Positions 20,764 through 29,213 of a stretch of DNA of 64,000 bases are shown one piece after another. The notes under the pieces are model-generated. The model saw nothing but the letters and a program-made list of their open reading frames with translations. It was not told the origin of the DNA and did not search any database. The stretch lies in assembly GCF_000021305.1 (NCBI RefSeq), contig NC_011772.1, forward strand, positions 4,872,001 to 4,936,000. Reading direction: 5' to 3'. The position numbers and the translations under genes are program-made. Numbering within the stretch: position 1 is the first letter of the stretch; every line of letters starts with the position of its first letter. This DNA is from Bacillus cereus G9842. GTDB taxonomy: Bacteria > Bacillota > Bacilli > Bacillales > Bacillaceae_G.

Positions 20764-20878
20764 CTCTCTCTCATCTCTCAAAGCATTTGCTTTGCAGGAA
20801 TTGGCACCATTTCAACATAAGTTGACGGTTGCCGGGCTTCACAGGGCACAGTCCCTCCACCTCTCTTGATAAGAGAAA
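20764..20878 (-). promoter_or_regulatory. SAM-I (S-box) riboswitch
   Basis: The minus strand carries the hallmark S-box blocks in order: CTTATCAAGAGAGGTGGAGG, GACTGTGCCCTGTGAAGCCC, CGGCAACC, GGTGCCAATTCC and the closing GATGAGAG strand. SAM binding would stabilise P1 and allow the downstream terminator to form, switching off metNPQ when SAM is plentiful. This identifies the downstream ABC system as a methionine importer. Confidence 0.97.
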
Positions 20879-20918
20879 TCAGATTCAATTTTCGTCTGAT
20901 TTGTAATTTATGAAATTG

Positions 20919-20947
20919 TCTATATTTTATGAATTGAATTGTATCAA
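20919..20947 (-). promoter_or_regulatory. Promoter of the met operon
   Basis: TTGATA (20947-20942) and TATAGA (20924-20919) with a 17-bp spacer on the minus strand, about 35 bases before the S-box. Confidence 0.7.
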
Positions 20948-21000
20948 TATCCAAACACCATGTCAACAGAAATTTTCGCAAAAAATGAACCTTCAGAATT

Positions 21001-21345
21001 TTAAGCACCTACTGACATCGGTTTACATATATGAAACATCGATTCGACTAATAGCATCGTTCGATACGTTCCCGAATATTGTACACGTCCATCGTTCATT
21101 AACATTTGCAATCGTACATTTCCATTAACCAATTGTTCTATATCCTTTTCGTCTAAGCAAATGATTTGTTCCGTTCCTCTTTCCTCATGTACCAGCTCTA
21201 TATAATCTCTTGAAATTTGTAACGAACAACTTTCATCTCCCAAACGGAAATTAACAGTTTTTTCCTCTTGTCTTAAAAGCGGCTCTAAATGATATTGACC
21301 ATTAGCGTAATTTACAAATGATTGAAGCAAAGAATATAATCTCAC
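21001..21345 (-). CDS. YusD-like small protein (possible SCP2-type fold)
   Basis: A 114-residue soluble protein. Position between the met operon and a YusE-like thioredoxin gene matches yusD of B. subtilis, described as SCP2 sterol-transfer-like. I cannot see decisive motifs, so the assignment rests mainly on context. The start is GTG at 21345, with AGGATGTGAT upstream. Function unknown. Confidence 0.65.
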   Translation of the reverse strand: MRLYSLLQSFVNYANGQYHLEPLLRQEEKTVNFRLGDESCSLQISRDYIELVHEERGTEQIICLDEKDIEQLVNGNVRLQMLMNDGRVQYSGTYRTMLLVESMFHICKPMSVGA

Positions 21346-21497
21346 CCTAAATCACATCCTTCATATCACTTTCTATTACATACCATTCCCTCTCACTAAA
21401 GAGCAATCCTGTTATTTTCGCTCGACAAATACTGTATCCATCCTGCATCTCGACATATTTCCCAAGAAATATGTCGAGGCGGCAAAAATTTTGCCGC

Positions 21498-21806
21498 CTA
21501 CTTTAATTCCGTATATAAATATTCAACCGAATGAAATGCGTATATCTTCTTCATCAGTGTCCCATTTTCAAAAACAAGTAAACAAGGTACACTTTCAATC
21601 CCATACTCTTTTGCTAAATGTGGAGCATAATTTAAATCTAACATCCCAATTTTCAACTCTTCAATTGTCATCTCAACGACTGTTAACATCTTTTTTGCTA
21701 ATTGGCATGTTCCACACATTGGAGTATATACATATAACACTGTTTTTTCTTCGTTCTCTATTAGGGATGTAGCTTCGGCTCCTGTCCAATCAATCACTTC
21801 TATCAT
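21498..21806 (-). CDS. YusE-like thioredoxin-fold protein
   Basis: A 102-residue thioredoxin-fold protein with active site CGTC (about residues 31-34, in TPMCGTCQLAKK) and the conserved cis-proline strand SVPCLLVF. It is probably a cytosolic thiol-disulfide oxidoreductase with an unknown partner. The ATG at 21806 is very close to AAGGA; the in-frame GTG at 21797, nine bases after the same motif, may be the real start. The start is three bases from the toprim gene stop, so the two are co-transcribed. Confidence 0.8.
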   Translation of the reverse strand: MIEVIDWTGAEATSLIENEEKTVLYVYTPMCGTCQLAKKMLTVVEMTIEELKIGMLDLNYAPHLAKEYGIESVPCLLVFENGTLMKKIYAFHSVEYLYTELK

Positions 21807-21809
21807 TCC

Positions 21810-22154
21810 TTACCGTAAATATTCTGTATAAACGTCAATGTCGGCTCCCCATAATACATTTGCTAAGTGTGTAGATGGCGCAGTTGCCACTTCTCGGTAC
21901 GAGCGATCAATATAGATATGCTCGGCTTGCGGAAATTCTTTTCGAAATTGTTTCCTTAACTTTTCTCCAGCATCATCAGCATCTACTAGCACATACACTT
22001 CCTTATCAAAAAACTGATCAACGAGCTCATCCATTTTCGATAAACCAATTGTACCATTTGTACAAACAATTTCCACCGGTTCACGAATAATAGATTCAAT
22101 CTTTCTTCTATCTGATGTACCTTCTACAATAATGACTTTTTCTACATAAATCAT
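21810..22154 (-). CDS. YusF-like toprim domain protein
   Basis: A 114-residue single toprim domain: the catalytic Glu is in IIVEGTSDR (about residue 11) and the metal-binding DxD in LVDADDAGEK (about residues 57-61). Stand-alone toprim proteins of this kind are related to RNase M5 and primase domains; a nucleic-acid processing role is inferred. It starts at ATG 22154 behind GGGTGATG. An inverted repeat lies in its promoter region and the thioredoxin gene follows immediately. Confidence 0.82.
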   Translation of the reverse strand: MIYVEKVIIVEGTSDRRKIESIIREPVEIVCTNGTIGLSKMDELVDQFFDKEVYVLVDADDAGEKLRKQFRKEFPQAEHIYIDRSYREVATAPSTHLANVLWGADIDVYTEYLR

Positions 22155-22173
22155 ATGTCATCACCCGATCACC

Positions 22174-22210
22174 ATATACTATATAACCTTGAACTTAGTA
22201 TATAGTATAT
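22174..22210 (-). promoter_or_regulatory. 12-bp inverted repeat in the yusF promoter region
   Basis: ATATACTATATA (22174-22185) and TATATAGTATAT (22199-22210) are perfect inverted arms with a 13-base spacer. They lie about 20 bases before the toprim start codon and overlap possible -10 sequences. Operator-like; the regulator is unknown. Confidence 0.5.
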
Positions 22211-22260
22211 TCGTTATTTTCATGTTGTTTCCTGTTTATTTTTGCAAAAGAAAAGCGAAA

Positions 22261-22860
22261 CCGACTGTTTAGCCCTGTTGGCTAAGGTTCTTCCGTACAG
22301 AAGACGCTTTTTGTCTTCTCGTGCGGAAGGTTCTTAGACATGAAGGGCTAGGAGGTGGAGCTAGACAATGAAAAGCGCAAGCGGCTCGTTCAGATTGTGA
22401 GGGGGGATGGAGCTTCTGACGTAAAGGCGCTTTTTGCCTTGTAGGAAGAAGCGAAGCCACCGAACAATCTAGCCGCTGGAGATGGACAATGAAAAGCGGA
22501 AGCGGCTCGTTTAGATTGTGAGGGGGATGGAGCTTCTGACGTAGAGGCGCTTTTTGCCTTGTAGGAAGAAGCGAAGCCACCGAACAATCTAGTCGCTGGA
22601 GATGGACAATGAAAAGCGGAAGCGGCTCGTTTAGATTGTGAGGGGGATGGAGCTTCTGACGTAGAGGCGCTTTTTGCCTTGTAGGAAGAAGCGAAGCCAC
22701 CGAACAATCTAGTCGCTGGAGATGGACAATGAAAAGCGGAAGCGGCTCGTTTAGATTGTGAGGGGGATGGAGCTTCTGACGTAGAGGCGCTTTTTGCCTT
22801 GTAGGAAGAAGCGAAGCCACCGAACAATCTAGTCGCTGGAGCTAGACAACGAAAAACAAA
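22261..22860 (+). repeat. Composite dispersed repeat with four 120-bp tandem units
   Basis: A 115-bp flank (22261-22375) with a hairpin around GGTTCTTCCG/CGGAAG is followed by four copies of a 120-bp unit beginning AGCGGCTCGTT at 22380, 22501, 22621 and 22741. The first copy is 121 bp with one extra G; the others are nearly identical. Each unit can fold on itself (AGCGGCT...TAGATTGT with ACAATCTAGTCGCT). The same flank and one unit occur inverted at 11.5-11.76 kb. The period is a multiple of three, so long repetitive minus-strand frames appear; these are artefacts. Confidence 0.88.
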
Positions 22861-22963
22861 AACGGCTAAACCTGCATAAAGATTAAACGAAAATTTTTTT
22901 CAAAAAACGTTCTCCTACACGATAATTAGTATATGATTCTACATTCATTATTTTACATAAAAT

Positions 22964-22992
22964 AAAAAAGGACAGCACAAAGGCTGTCCTTT
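22964..22992 (-). terminator. Terminator of gcvH
   Basis: 8-bp stem AGGACAGC/GCTGTCCT with six Ts on the minus strand, 12 bases after the gcvH stop. Confidence 0.85.
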
Positions 22993-23004
22993 AGTCGACT
23001 ATAA

Positions 23005-23388
23005 TTAGTCTTGGTTTGTCATTTCTGCATATTTTTCTGCAGTTAATAACTTCTCAACTTGGCTTGCATCAGAAAGTTCAACTTTAACCATCCATGCACC
23101 CTCGTATGGAGATTCGTTAACAAGTTCTGGTTGGTCACTTAATTCTTCGTTTACTGCTACAACTTTACCGCTTACAGGTGCGTATAACTCAGAAACTGTT
23201 TTAACAGATTCTACGCTTCCGAATGGCTCGTCAGCTTCGATTGTTGCACCTACTTCAGGAAGTTCAACGAATACGATATCGCCTAGCTCACCTTGTGCAA
23301 AGTGAGTGATACCGATAACAACTTCATTACCTTCAGTTTTTACCCATTCGTGTTCTTCAGAGTAACGTAAATTATTTGGAATGCTCAT
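23005..23388 (-). CDS. gcvH: Glycine cleavage system H protein
   Basis: A 127-residue lipoyl carrier that shuttles the aminomethyl group between the P and T proteins and, in Firmicutes, also supplies lipoyl groups to other complexes. The lipoylation lysine is in [16 protein letters not shown] (about residue 63). The start ATG 23388 follows GGAGGTACAG; the longer frame has no support. The P, T and L partners are not in the window. lipA at 6.3 kb modifies this protein. Confidence 0.97.
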   Translation of the reverse strand: MSIPNNLRYSEEHEWVKTEGNEVVIGITHFAQGELGDIVFVELPEVGATIEADEPFGSVESVKTVSELYAPVSGKVVAVNEELSDQPELVNESPYEGAWMVKVELSDASQVEKLLTAEKYAEMTNQD

Positions 23389-23429
23389 GACTGTACCTCC
23401 AGTGAATGTATTAATTATGTAAAAATACC

Positions 23430-23795
23430 TTATTGGTACTTTTTCCACACACTTTCAAACTGCTCTTCGTTAAAACCAAGTGTTACATTCGTTCCATCTG
23501 TTACAATTGGACGTTTAATCAACATGCCATCAGATGCTAAAAGCTCATACATTTCGTCTTCGCTTGCATCTTTCAACTTATCTTTCAGACCAAGTTCACG
23601 GTAACGCATTCCACTTGTATTAAAGAATTTTTTTAATGGTAATTCACTTTTTTCATGTAAATTACGTAAATCTTCTTTTGATGGTGGATTTTCAACAATA
23701 TGAATCATCTCATATGCTACATCGTTTGCCTCAAACCATTTCTTTGCCTTTTGACATGTGCCACACTTTGGATATGAATAAAATGTTACTGTCAT
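23430..23795 (-). CDS. ArsC/Spx-family protein (YusI-like)
   Basis: A 120-residue thioredoxin-fold protein of the ArsC/Spx superfamily. The CGTC motif is near the N-terminus ([14 protein letters not shown], about residues 10-13) and the [14 protein letters not shown] segment is typical. It could be an arsenate reductase-like oxidoreductase or a Spx-like regulator. The context, upstream of gcvH as in the B. subtilis yusI-gcvH pair, supports YusI. The start ATG 23795 follows AGGTGA. Confidence 0.85.
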   Translation of the reverse strand: MTVTFYSYPKCGTCQKAKKWFEANDVAYEMIHIVENPPSKEDLRNLHEKSELPLKKFFNTSGMRYRELGLKDKLKDASEDEMYELLASDGMLIKRPIVTDGTNVTLGFNEEQFESVWKKYQ

Positions 23796-23849
23796 AAATT
23801 CACCTACTTTTTTACTAACCTTTACCTTTATCATATAGAAAACGTTTTA

Positions 23850-24175
23850 TTATTTCAAACCATTATTCGCTAAACTTTTACTTATTTCGTGATAATTTTT
23901 AATAATCCTGCGAATTTTTCTTATTTTTCCGCCATTTGTTAAGAAAAAAATAAATATATAAATTTTTTAGATTCTGCACCAAACATATATCTTAAACAAG
24001 CGTTTGATTAATTCTCCATTTTTCTTCGTTAACCTTTGAACTACATGAGTTTCTTTCTACCGAACATACAGCTTAAACAAACGTTTGATTAATTCTCCAT
24101 TTTTCTTTCTTAACCCTTAAGTTACATCGGTTTCTTCCTACCGAACATACAGCTTAAACAAACGTTTATTTAAAA
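23850..24175. repeat. 81-bp tandem repeat carrying a 20-bp palindrome (three copies)
   Basis: A unit containing CTTAAACAAACGTTTGATTAA, then TTCTCCATTTTTCTT and ending in CTACCGAACATACAG, repeats with an exact 81-bp period. The near-palindrome TTAAACAAACGTTTGATTAA occupies 23992-24011 (one centre change), 24073-24092 (best copy) and 24154-24173 (one arm decayed). No gene is visible in 23796-24206. Operator-like function is possible but unproven. Confidence 0.75.
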
Positions 24176-24179
24176 AAAT

Positions 24180-24205
24180 AAGAAGCCTCTTTTGCAGGCT
24201 CCTTC
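24180..24205 (-). terminator. Probable terminator of the lipoprotein gene
   Basis: Imperfect stem GAGCCT/AGGCT with flanking AAG/CTT pairs and a T-rich tail on the minus strand, directly after the stop. Confidence 0.6.
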
Positions 24206-24206
24206 A

Positions 24207-24734
24207 TCATCTATTCAAATAATCTGCAATTGTTTGAAATACTACGATATACATATTATGAATACTTTCTTCTGTGTTTCCACCATTTGATAAACCAATT
24301 GCCCATTGTTGCCCTTCACCACTTCCGATATTCGCAAAACCTTGCGTATACATCGCATTTACATCTTTTCGTGCACTGTTATACTCTATCCCTTTTGTAA
24401 TAAAAATTGAATATAATTTATCTTGTAAACCGATAAAAAATACTGGTTTCTTTAGCGATGAAAATACATTTTTATACTGCTCTGTTGAGGCTTCTTGAAA
24501 GTGATCTTTCATTATTAGAAAACCATCCACTTCCTTAGATTTCTTTTCCAGTGCCTCTAACTTCATTTCCTCAAACTTTACATTCCTAAACGTATCTTTC
24601 GGCTTTTCTCCAACAACTCCAATTACGAGTGCTCTTCCGTTATATTCTAATTTCTCTCCTTCTTTATCCTTTGCACACCCAGCACCGACTAGGCATATCA
24701 ATATAAAAAATAAGAAATACGATAAACGCTTCAT
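24207..24734 (-). CDS. Lipoprotein of unknown function
   Basis: A 175-residue predicted lipoprotein: signal peptide with lipobox VGAGC (cysteine about residue 20). The mature part (about 155 residues) alternates strands and helices and includes VIGVVGEKPKDTFRNVKF and FLIMKDHF. I do not recognise the family. It stands alone, divergent from the PAP2 gene, and its downstream side carries the 81-bp palindrome repeats. Confidence 0.75.
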   Translation of the reverse strand: MKRLSYFLFFILICLVGAGCAKDKEGEKLEYNGRALVIGVVGEKPKDTFRNVKFEEMKLEALEKKSKEVDGFLIMKDHFQEASTEQYKNVFSSLKKPVFFIGLQDKLYSIFITKGIEYNSARKDVNAMYTQGFANIGSGEGQQWAIGLSNGGNTEESIHNMYIVVFQTIADYLNR

Positions 24735-24878
24735 TTAGCACCCTCCCCCTTCTTTTTAGTCAAGTGACAAAAACGTAAGGTTAATTCAAGAAAATGTAAG
24801 TAAAATCGATAGCCCAATTCACGTTTCTATATTATAATCAATTGAATTTACTTACATTACTAAACATAGGAGATCAAC

Positions 24879-25526
24879 ATGAAGAAATTTAAACTTTCAT
24901 CTTTTCTTCCGTTAAGTTATATACTTCTACTCGTACTCGTAAGTCCCCTTTACGACGTATTAAATAAATCGACTGTTCACGCAGTAGACGTTACAACTGT
25001 AGTAGATGATTGGATTCCATTTGTAAAAGCATTTATTATTCCTTATTTACTTTGGTTTCCATACTTATACGGCGCACTTATTTATTACTGCTTCGCTGAC
25101 CGAAAGCAATATTATGTCACTTTAAGTAGTGTTATTTTTGGAAAGCTTGCTTGTTTTTCTATTTATTATTTTTGGCAAACAACTGTACCGCGTCCGACTG
25201 TCGTTGGAACAGATGTATTTTCTGAACTAGTTCGCTATATTTATAGTATCGATCAACCGGTAAACTGTTTCCCTAGCATTCACGTTCTTACTACATTTGT
25301 AATTATGTTAGCTGCCTTTAAGCGTAGAGAACAACATGCTTTTGAATATTACATCCTTACTTTCTTCGGTACACTTATTATTTTATCAACGCTATTTACG
25401 AAGCAGCATGCCTTTTTAGATGCCGTTTCTGGAATGACACTTGCAAGCATACTATACTTCGGCGTTCAGCTCTTATTAGCAAAAGAACCAATAAAAGTTC
25501 CAGTAAAACAAAATCATAAAATGTAA
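24879..25526 (+). CDS. PAP2-superfamily membrane phosphatase
   Basis: A 215-residue protein with about five to six membrane helices. Phosphatase motifs are VPRPTV (about residue 107), PSIH (about residues 133-136) and TKQHAFLD (about residues 169-176), corresponding to KX6RP, PSGH and SRX5HX3D with substitutions typical of the inositol-phosphotransferase-like branch. It probably acts on lipid phosphates at the membrane surface; the substrate is unknown. A TATAAT at 24833-24838 suggests its own promoter. Start ATG 24879 follows AGGAGATC. Confidence 0.82.
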   Translation: MKKFKLSSFLPLSYILLLVLVSPLYDVLNKSTVHAVDVTTVVDDWIPFVKAFIIPYLLWFPYLYGALIYYCFADRKQYYVTLSSVIFGKLACFSIYYFWQTTVPRPTVVGTDVFSELVRYIYSIDQPVNCFPSIHVLTTFVIMLAAFKRREQHAFEYYILTFFGTLIILSTLFTKQHAFLDAVSGMTLASILYFGVQLLLAKEPIKVPVKQNHKM

Positions 25527-25529
25527 CAT

Positions 25530-25562
25530 AAAAAAGCAGACTGTGGCTCAGTCTGCTTTTAT
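25530..25562. terminator. Bidirectional terminator
   Basis: 12-bp stem AAAAGCAGACTG/CAGTCTGCTTTT, between the convergent PAP2 and PTS-like genes. Confidence 0.85.
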
Positions 25563-25585
25563 CTATTATTAAGGAGATTTTCAAT

Positions 25586-26599
25586 TTAAGATTGCGGTAC
25601 AGTCATATCACCAGAGTGAATACGACCTGCTTTTTTAAGAGCAATGTAAAGTATATAAGAAACAGCTACTGGAATGATGATATAAGTGATTACCATCGCT
25701 GGGACAACTTCCCATCCTTCGCTAGAAATTAAATTAATTGGTGCGATAAGAGAACTTAATCCAAGACCTGCAATTTCCTTTCCTGCTTCCAGTTGGAAAA
25801 TTAATGCGGATACTGGACCAACTATAGCACTGGCGACGACAGTTGGGACGAGAATCATTGGATTTTTAGTGATATTTGGTAACTGTACTTTCGGAGTACA
25901 AAGTGCTTGAGCTAATATGCCACCTAAATTGTTTTCTTTCGCTGAGATAACAGAGAATCCGATAAACTGAGCAACGCAGCCTGCAAGAGCAGCACCACCT
26001 GCAACACCGTCTAAGCTAAGTGCGATCGCTAACGCAGCTGATGAAGCTGGAGAGATAAGTAATAATCCCCAAACTACTGCAATGACGATAGAAGCGATAA
26101 ACGGGCTACCAGCTGAGCTATCTTTAATAAATGCTCCAACTGTATTTAAAACAGGAGTAATATTATGAGATAACCAAATACCTACTAAACCAGAACCTAA
26201 TATTGCCGCAAATGGAACGAGCATCATATCTAACGCAGTTTTTCCGCTTAAACGTTTACCAATATATACAGCTAAAGTTGCTGTTAATAAAGCACCGATT
26301 GGCTCACCTGTTTTAATAATTAGACCTGCTTCAGTAATTGAAATGGATCCGGCACCAATTGCTCCAGCCACCATAGCCGAGAAGATTACAAGGCCATTTG
26401 CACCGAGCATAAAAGCAATTCCGGCACCAATTGCTGGTGCCATAAGTGATTTTGCAACAACTCCGATTGTAATAAGTAATGGTATATCAACAATTCTTCC
26501 TATATTTTCGATCAGTAAACCAATTCCGAGGGATACGAAAATACCTTGTGCGATTCCAGCAGATGCTTTAAATACACGAGACATTATATATTCCTTCAT
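25586..26599 (-). CDS. PTS EIIC-like membrane protein (PTS_EIIC_2/PfoR-like)
   Basis: A 337-residue protein with about nine hydrophobic segments, matching the PTS_EIIC_2 group that includes the clostridial PfoR protein. No EIIA or EIIB domain is attached, so transport may need partners elsewhere, or the role may be regulatory; the substrate is unknown. The start is ATG 26599 behind AGAAGGTG; a GTG three codons earlier overlaps that site. It follows ldh by 22 bases, so it is probably co-transcribed and may respond to NADH through the Rex box upstream of ldh. Confidence 0.82.
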   Translation of the reverse strand: MKEYIMSRVFKASAGIAQGIFVSLGIGLLIENIGRIVDIPLLITIGVVAKSLMAPAIGAGIAFMLGANGLVIFSAMVAGAIGAGSISITEAGLIIKTGEPIGALLTATLAVYIGKRLSGKTALDMMLVPFAAILGSGLVGIWLSHNITPVLNTVGAFIKDSSAGSPFIASIVIAVVWGLLLISPASSAALAIALSLDGVAGGAALAGCVAQFIGFSVISAKENNLGGILAQALCTPKVQLPNITKNPMILVPTVVASAIVGPVSALIFQLEAGKEIAGLGLSSLIAPINLISSEGWEVVPAMVITYIIIPVAVSYILYIALKKAGRIHSGDMTVPQS

Positions 26600-26621
26600 T
26601 TGTTTCACCTTCTTCTATAAG

Positions 26622-27572
26622 TTAGTAACCAATTGTTTTCATATAATCACGTAAAATATCGTTTGATTTTGCGAATCGAGATTCTTCATCCTCTGTTAAA
26701 TTGAGTTCTACAACTTCTCTTATACCGTCTCTAGTAATAATAGCTGGTACTCCTGTACAAATATCATATTCACCATACTCACCATCTAAAATGGCTGATA
26801 CAGCAATGACACGGTGATCATCATTAAAGATTGAGCTTGCAATATATGCTAGAGAATTTCCGATTCCGTAATAAGTAGTTCCTTTACGTTTATAAATTTC
26901 CCATCCGGCTTTTGCAGTCTTCTCAACGATTTCATCTAAATCTATTTCACCAAATCGTTCTTTTTGTTCTTCTAAAATTTGCAGAATTGGCTTTCCACCA
27001 ACAGTTACGTGAGACCAAGCAACCATTTGAGAATCACCATGTTCTCCTAATGAATACCCATGAATACTACGAGGGTCTACATGTAGCATTTCAGATAAAA
27101 TTGTTCTTAAGCGAGAAGAATCTAGTGATGTACCAGTACCGATTACGCGATTTCTAGGTAATCCAGATAATTTCCAAACTTCATATGTAATAATATCAAC
27201 TGGGTTCGATGCAAGTAAGAAAATACCATCAAATCCACTTTCCATTACGCCACCAACAACACTTTCCATAATCTTCGCACTCGCTCCTAAAGTATCTAAG
27301 CGACTTTGCCCTGGTTTTGGTGCTGGTCCTGCTGTAATAATGACAATGTCCATATCTTTGCAGTCTTCATAGCTTCCTGCATATACTTTTGTTCTTGTAT
27401 TTGTAAAGTTAATGCAATGTGATAAATCCATTGCTTCCCCAACTGCACGTTCATGATTTATATCAATTAATAATAGCTCTTCGCAAATCCCTTGATTTAC
27501 AATGGAATACGCACAACTTGATCCAACTAATCCAGTACCGATAATTGCAATTTTTCTTGTATGTCTTTTCAT
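26622..27572 (-). CDS. ldh: L-lactate dehydrogenase
   Basis: A 316-residue NAD-dependent enzyme that reduces pyruvate to L-lactate in fermentation. The dinucleotide loop GTGLVGSS is near residue 13, the substrate loop contains GQSRLDTLG, and the active-site GEHGDS (His about residue 180) is intact. The start ATG 27572 follows AGGAGAG; the longer frame runs through the promoter. A Rex-like box lies 93 bases upstream. B. cereus-group genomes carry several ldh paralogues; which one this is cannot be stated from sequence alone. Confidence 0.95.
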   Translation of the reverse strand: MKRHTRKIAIIGTGLVGSSCAYSIVNQGICEELLLIDINHERAVGEAMDLSHCINFTNTRTKVYAGSYEDCKDMDIVIITAGPAPKPGQSRLDTLGASAKIMESVVGGVMESGFDGIFLLASNPVDIITYEVWKLSGLPRNRVIGTGTSLDSSRLRTILSEMLHVDPRSIHGYSLGEHGDSQMVAWSHVTVGGKPILQILEEQKERFGEIDLDEIVEKTAKAGWEIYKRKGTTYYGIGNSLAYIASSIFNDDHRVIAVSAILDGEYGEYDICTGVPAIITRDGIREVVELNLTEDEESRFAKSNDILRDYMKTIGY

Positions 27573-27664
27573 AGCAATCTCTCCTAATTGATCATATAAT
27601 CTATTTCTTTTGTTCTTTACATTCTTAATTATAGAGGTTCCCACGATAGAAACCATGGATACTT

Positions 27665-27682
27665 TGTGAAATATTGAACAAA
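27665..27682 (-). promoter_or_regulatory. Rex-like binding site upstream of ldh
   Basis: TTGTGAAATATTGAACAA closely matches the Rex pattern TTGTGAA-n4-TTCACAA. A second TTGTGAATTGTTA half-site lies at about 27697-27709. Rex represses fermentation genes until NADH rises. Confidence 0.75.
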
Positions 27683-27780
27683 GTTTTTGTCCTTTTTGTG
27701 AATTGTTATATTCCATTTTCTTCATATTTGTTACAACTGGAAAAATATTTATTATGTATTTATTGACATACAAAAAATAA

Positions 27781-27810
27781 AACGAGCGAATTCATTTTCG
27801 CTCGTTTTTT
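27781..27810 (-). terminator. Terminator of the coat-protein pair
   Basis: 10-bp stem AACGAGCGAA/TTCGCTCGTT, with T-rich sequence on the minus strand after the 27818 gene. Confidence 0.85.
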
Positions 27811-27817
27811 CATCCTA

Positions 27818-28066
27818 TTATTCTGCACTTAACTGACTTTTCAATTGCTGCACAATCATCGGATTCGCAGGTGCTGCTGGTTTATAATAACTCTTTTGCT
27901 TTGCGTACTCATACATATTACGTTGACGCATTTCATCTTGATTACGAATTTGGATTAACGTTTGATGTAACTGTTCATTATCAGACTGAGAAATATAATT
28001 TGCATAACTTGTTAAACTTGCATTTAATCCTGCTAAATAATCATTTACCATATCTTTTTCATTCAT
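27818..28066 (-). CDS. CotF-like spore coat protein
   Basis: An 82-residue helical protein resembling the C-terminal part of the CotF family (KDMVNDYLAGLNASLTSYAN, then glutamine-rich helices and a proline/alanine C-terminus). Such proteins associate with the spore coat or help assemble it. It follows the 61-residue CotF-like gene by 13 bases and starts with ATG behind AGGAAGAG. The pair corresponds to split CotF halves, similar to YusN-type genes. Confidence 0.8.
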   Translation of the reverse strand: MNEKDMVNDYLAGLNASLTSYANYISQSDNEQLHQTLIQIRNQDEMRQRNMYEYAKQKSYYKPAAPANPMIVQQLKSQLSAE

Positions 28067-28079
28067 CTTTCTCTTCCTC

Positions 28080-28265
28080 CTATCCTAGGAAAGTCATTAA
28101 TTGCTGTTTCGTATTTCTTGCATCTTGCGCATCTTTTTGTAGCATTTGTTTCAGTTGTGGATCTGTACACGTCTGTGCATACTGCTCCAACTTGTTAATA
28201 ATTGTTGCGTGTCCACCAATTAAATGACGTAAGTTTTCTACTTCAAGCTCTGTTAAATTTTGCAT
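28080..28265 (-). CDS. Small CotF-like coat protein
   Basis: A 61-residue helical protein (ELEVENLRHLIGGHATIINKL pattern) similar to the N-terminal half of CotF proteins. It is translated ahead of the 82-residue partner; the two may act together as a split CotF. It starts at ATG 28265 with AGGTAGGAG upstream. Spore coat role is inferred from the family. Confidence 0.78.
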   Translation of the reverse strand: MQNLTELEVENLRHLIGGHATIINKLEQYAQTCTDPQLKQMLQKDAQDARNTKQQLMTFLG

Positions 28266-28361
28266 GGAATACTCCTACCTTTCTTCTTTCATTCTTCTTT
28301 AGTATTCTGTTTTTTTCAAATCGTATTCATTAAAAAGTCTGCTAAATAATCATTTAACTAA

Positions 28362-28392
28362 AAAGAGCCTCTAAACGATTAGAGGCTCTTTC
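28362..28392. terminator. Terminator overlapping the MBL gene end
   Basis: 13-bp perfect stem AAAGAGCCTCTAA/TTAGAGGCTCTTT with a 4-base loop. One arm lies in the last codons of the MBL gene. Confidence 0.85.
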
Positions 28393-29098
28393 TACTTAAA
28401 TTCCTTTCCGCTTCTTCAATCGCCCGTTGCATTTGTATTAACGGATTTTCAATCATTTTCCCATGTCCTGTCGCCAATAAAGACGGCTTATACTCCAGCA
28501 ATTTCTGCGCGCTTGCTAATGAAACTTCTGCATCCCACGTACCAAACATAGGAAACGGGAAAAGCCACTTCAACTGTCCTGCTACCGCTAATCCTCCTCT
28601 CGTTTGAAATGCATCTCCAACAATGAGTGCATCATTTCTTGTGTCTAAAAACGCCATTGATCCCGGTGTATGACCTGGAGCTCCAATCGCTACAAGAGAA
28701 CCAACTTTATCTCCCTCTTGAAGAAGAATATCTGGAATCGTATTTATCTGTTTTGACACTCCCACTTTTATTGGTGTATTTCGTTCTCCCTCTTGCAGTA
28801 CCTTATCTCCTTCAAGTAAACATGCATCTCTTTTTGAAATATAGACCGGAACATCCGGCAGCACTTGTTTTATAACATCAAGCGCTCCTACATGGTCATC
28901 ATGCGCATGTGTAATAACGATATTCGTAATCGGTTTTCCTATTTTCCGAGCTGATTGTAAAATCTTCTTTGCACAAAACGGTAAAGCCGCATCAATTAAA
29001 GTTAATCCTGTCTCTTCTTCAACGAAGTAACAGTTAATTGGAAATAGACGCGGTAAAAATGCGATTTGATGAACTGTTCCTACACTTATTACCTTCAT
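28379..29098 (-). CDS. MBL-fold metallo-hydrolase
   Basis: A 239-residue metallo-beta-lactamase-fold hydrolase with metal motif THAHDDHVG (about residues 68-76), a further His in GAPGHTPGS, Asp in IVGDAF and the last His in TGHGK. This fold covers glyoxalase II, thiolesterases and many others; the substrate is unknown. The start ATG 29098 follows GGAGGTAAAG; the longer frame overlaps the upstream hairpin. It is probably transcribed with or just after the fad operon. Confidence 0.85.
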   Translation of the reverse strand: MKVISVGTVHQIAFLPRLFPINCYFVEEETGLTLIDAALPFCAKKILQSARKIGKPITNIVITHAHDDHVGALDVIKQVLPDVPVYISKRDACLLEGDKVLQEGERNTPIKVGVSKQINTIPDILLQEGDKVGSLVAIGAPGHTPGSMAFLDTRNDALIVGDAFQTRGGLAVAGQLKWLFPFPMFGTWDAEVSLASAQKLLEYKPSLLATGHGKMIENPLIQMQRAIEEAERNLSRKSL

Positions 29099-29119
29099 CT
29101 TCTTTACCTCCATAAAAAA

Positions 29120-29152
29120 GAGCTGTTTACACATACATATGTAAAACAGCTT
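29120..29152 (-). terminator. Hairpin before the MBL gene
   Basis: AGCTGTTTTAC/GTAAACAGCT with a T-run on the minus strand; a second hairpin between fadE and the MBL gene. Confidence 0.55.
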
Positions 29153-29171
29153 TATTCAAGAATTCAGCAAT

Positions 29172-29202
29172 AAAAAACCAGTAGCCAATCGGCTACTGGT
29201 TC
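29172..29202 (-). terminator. Terminator of the fadNAE operon
   Basis: 11-bp perfect stem AACCAGTAGCC/GGCTACTGGTT followed by Ts on the minus strand, 13 bases after fadE. Confidence 0.88.
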
Positions 29203-29213
29203 TCTTTCATCTA

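Noticed and set aside
22269..22827. Two long minus-strand frames of 183 and 145 codons with 40-residue repeats
   Set aside because: They arise from the 120-bp non-coding repeat, whose period is divisible by three. No ribosome binding site; low-complexity content; same DNA read in two frames.
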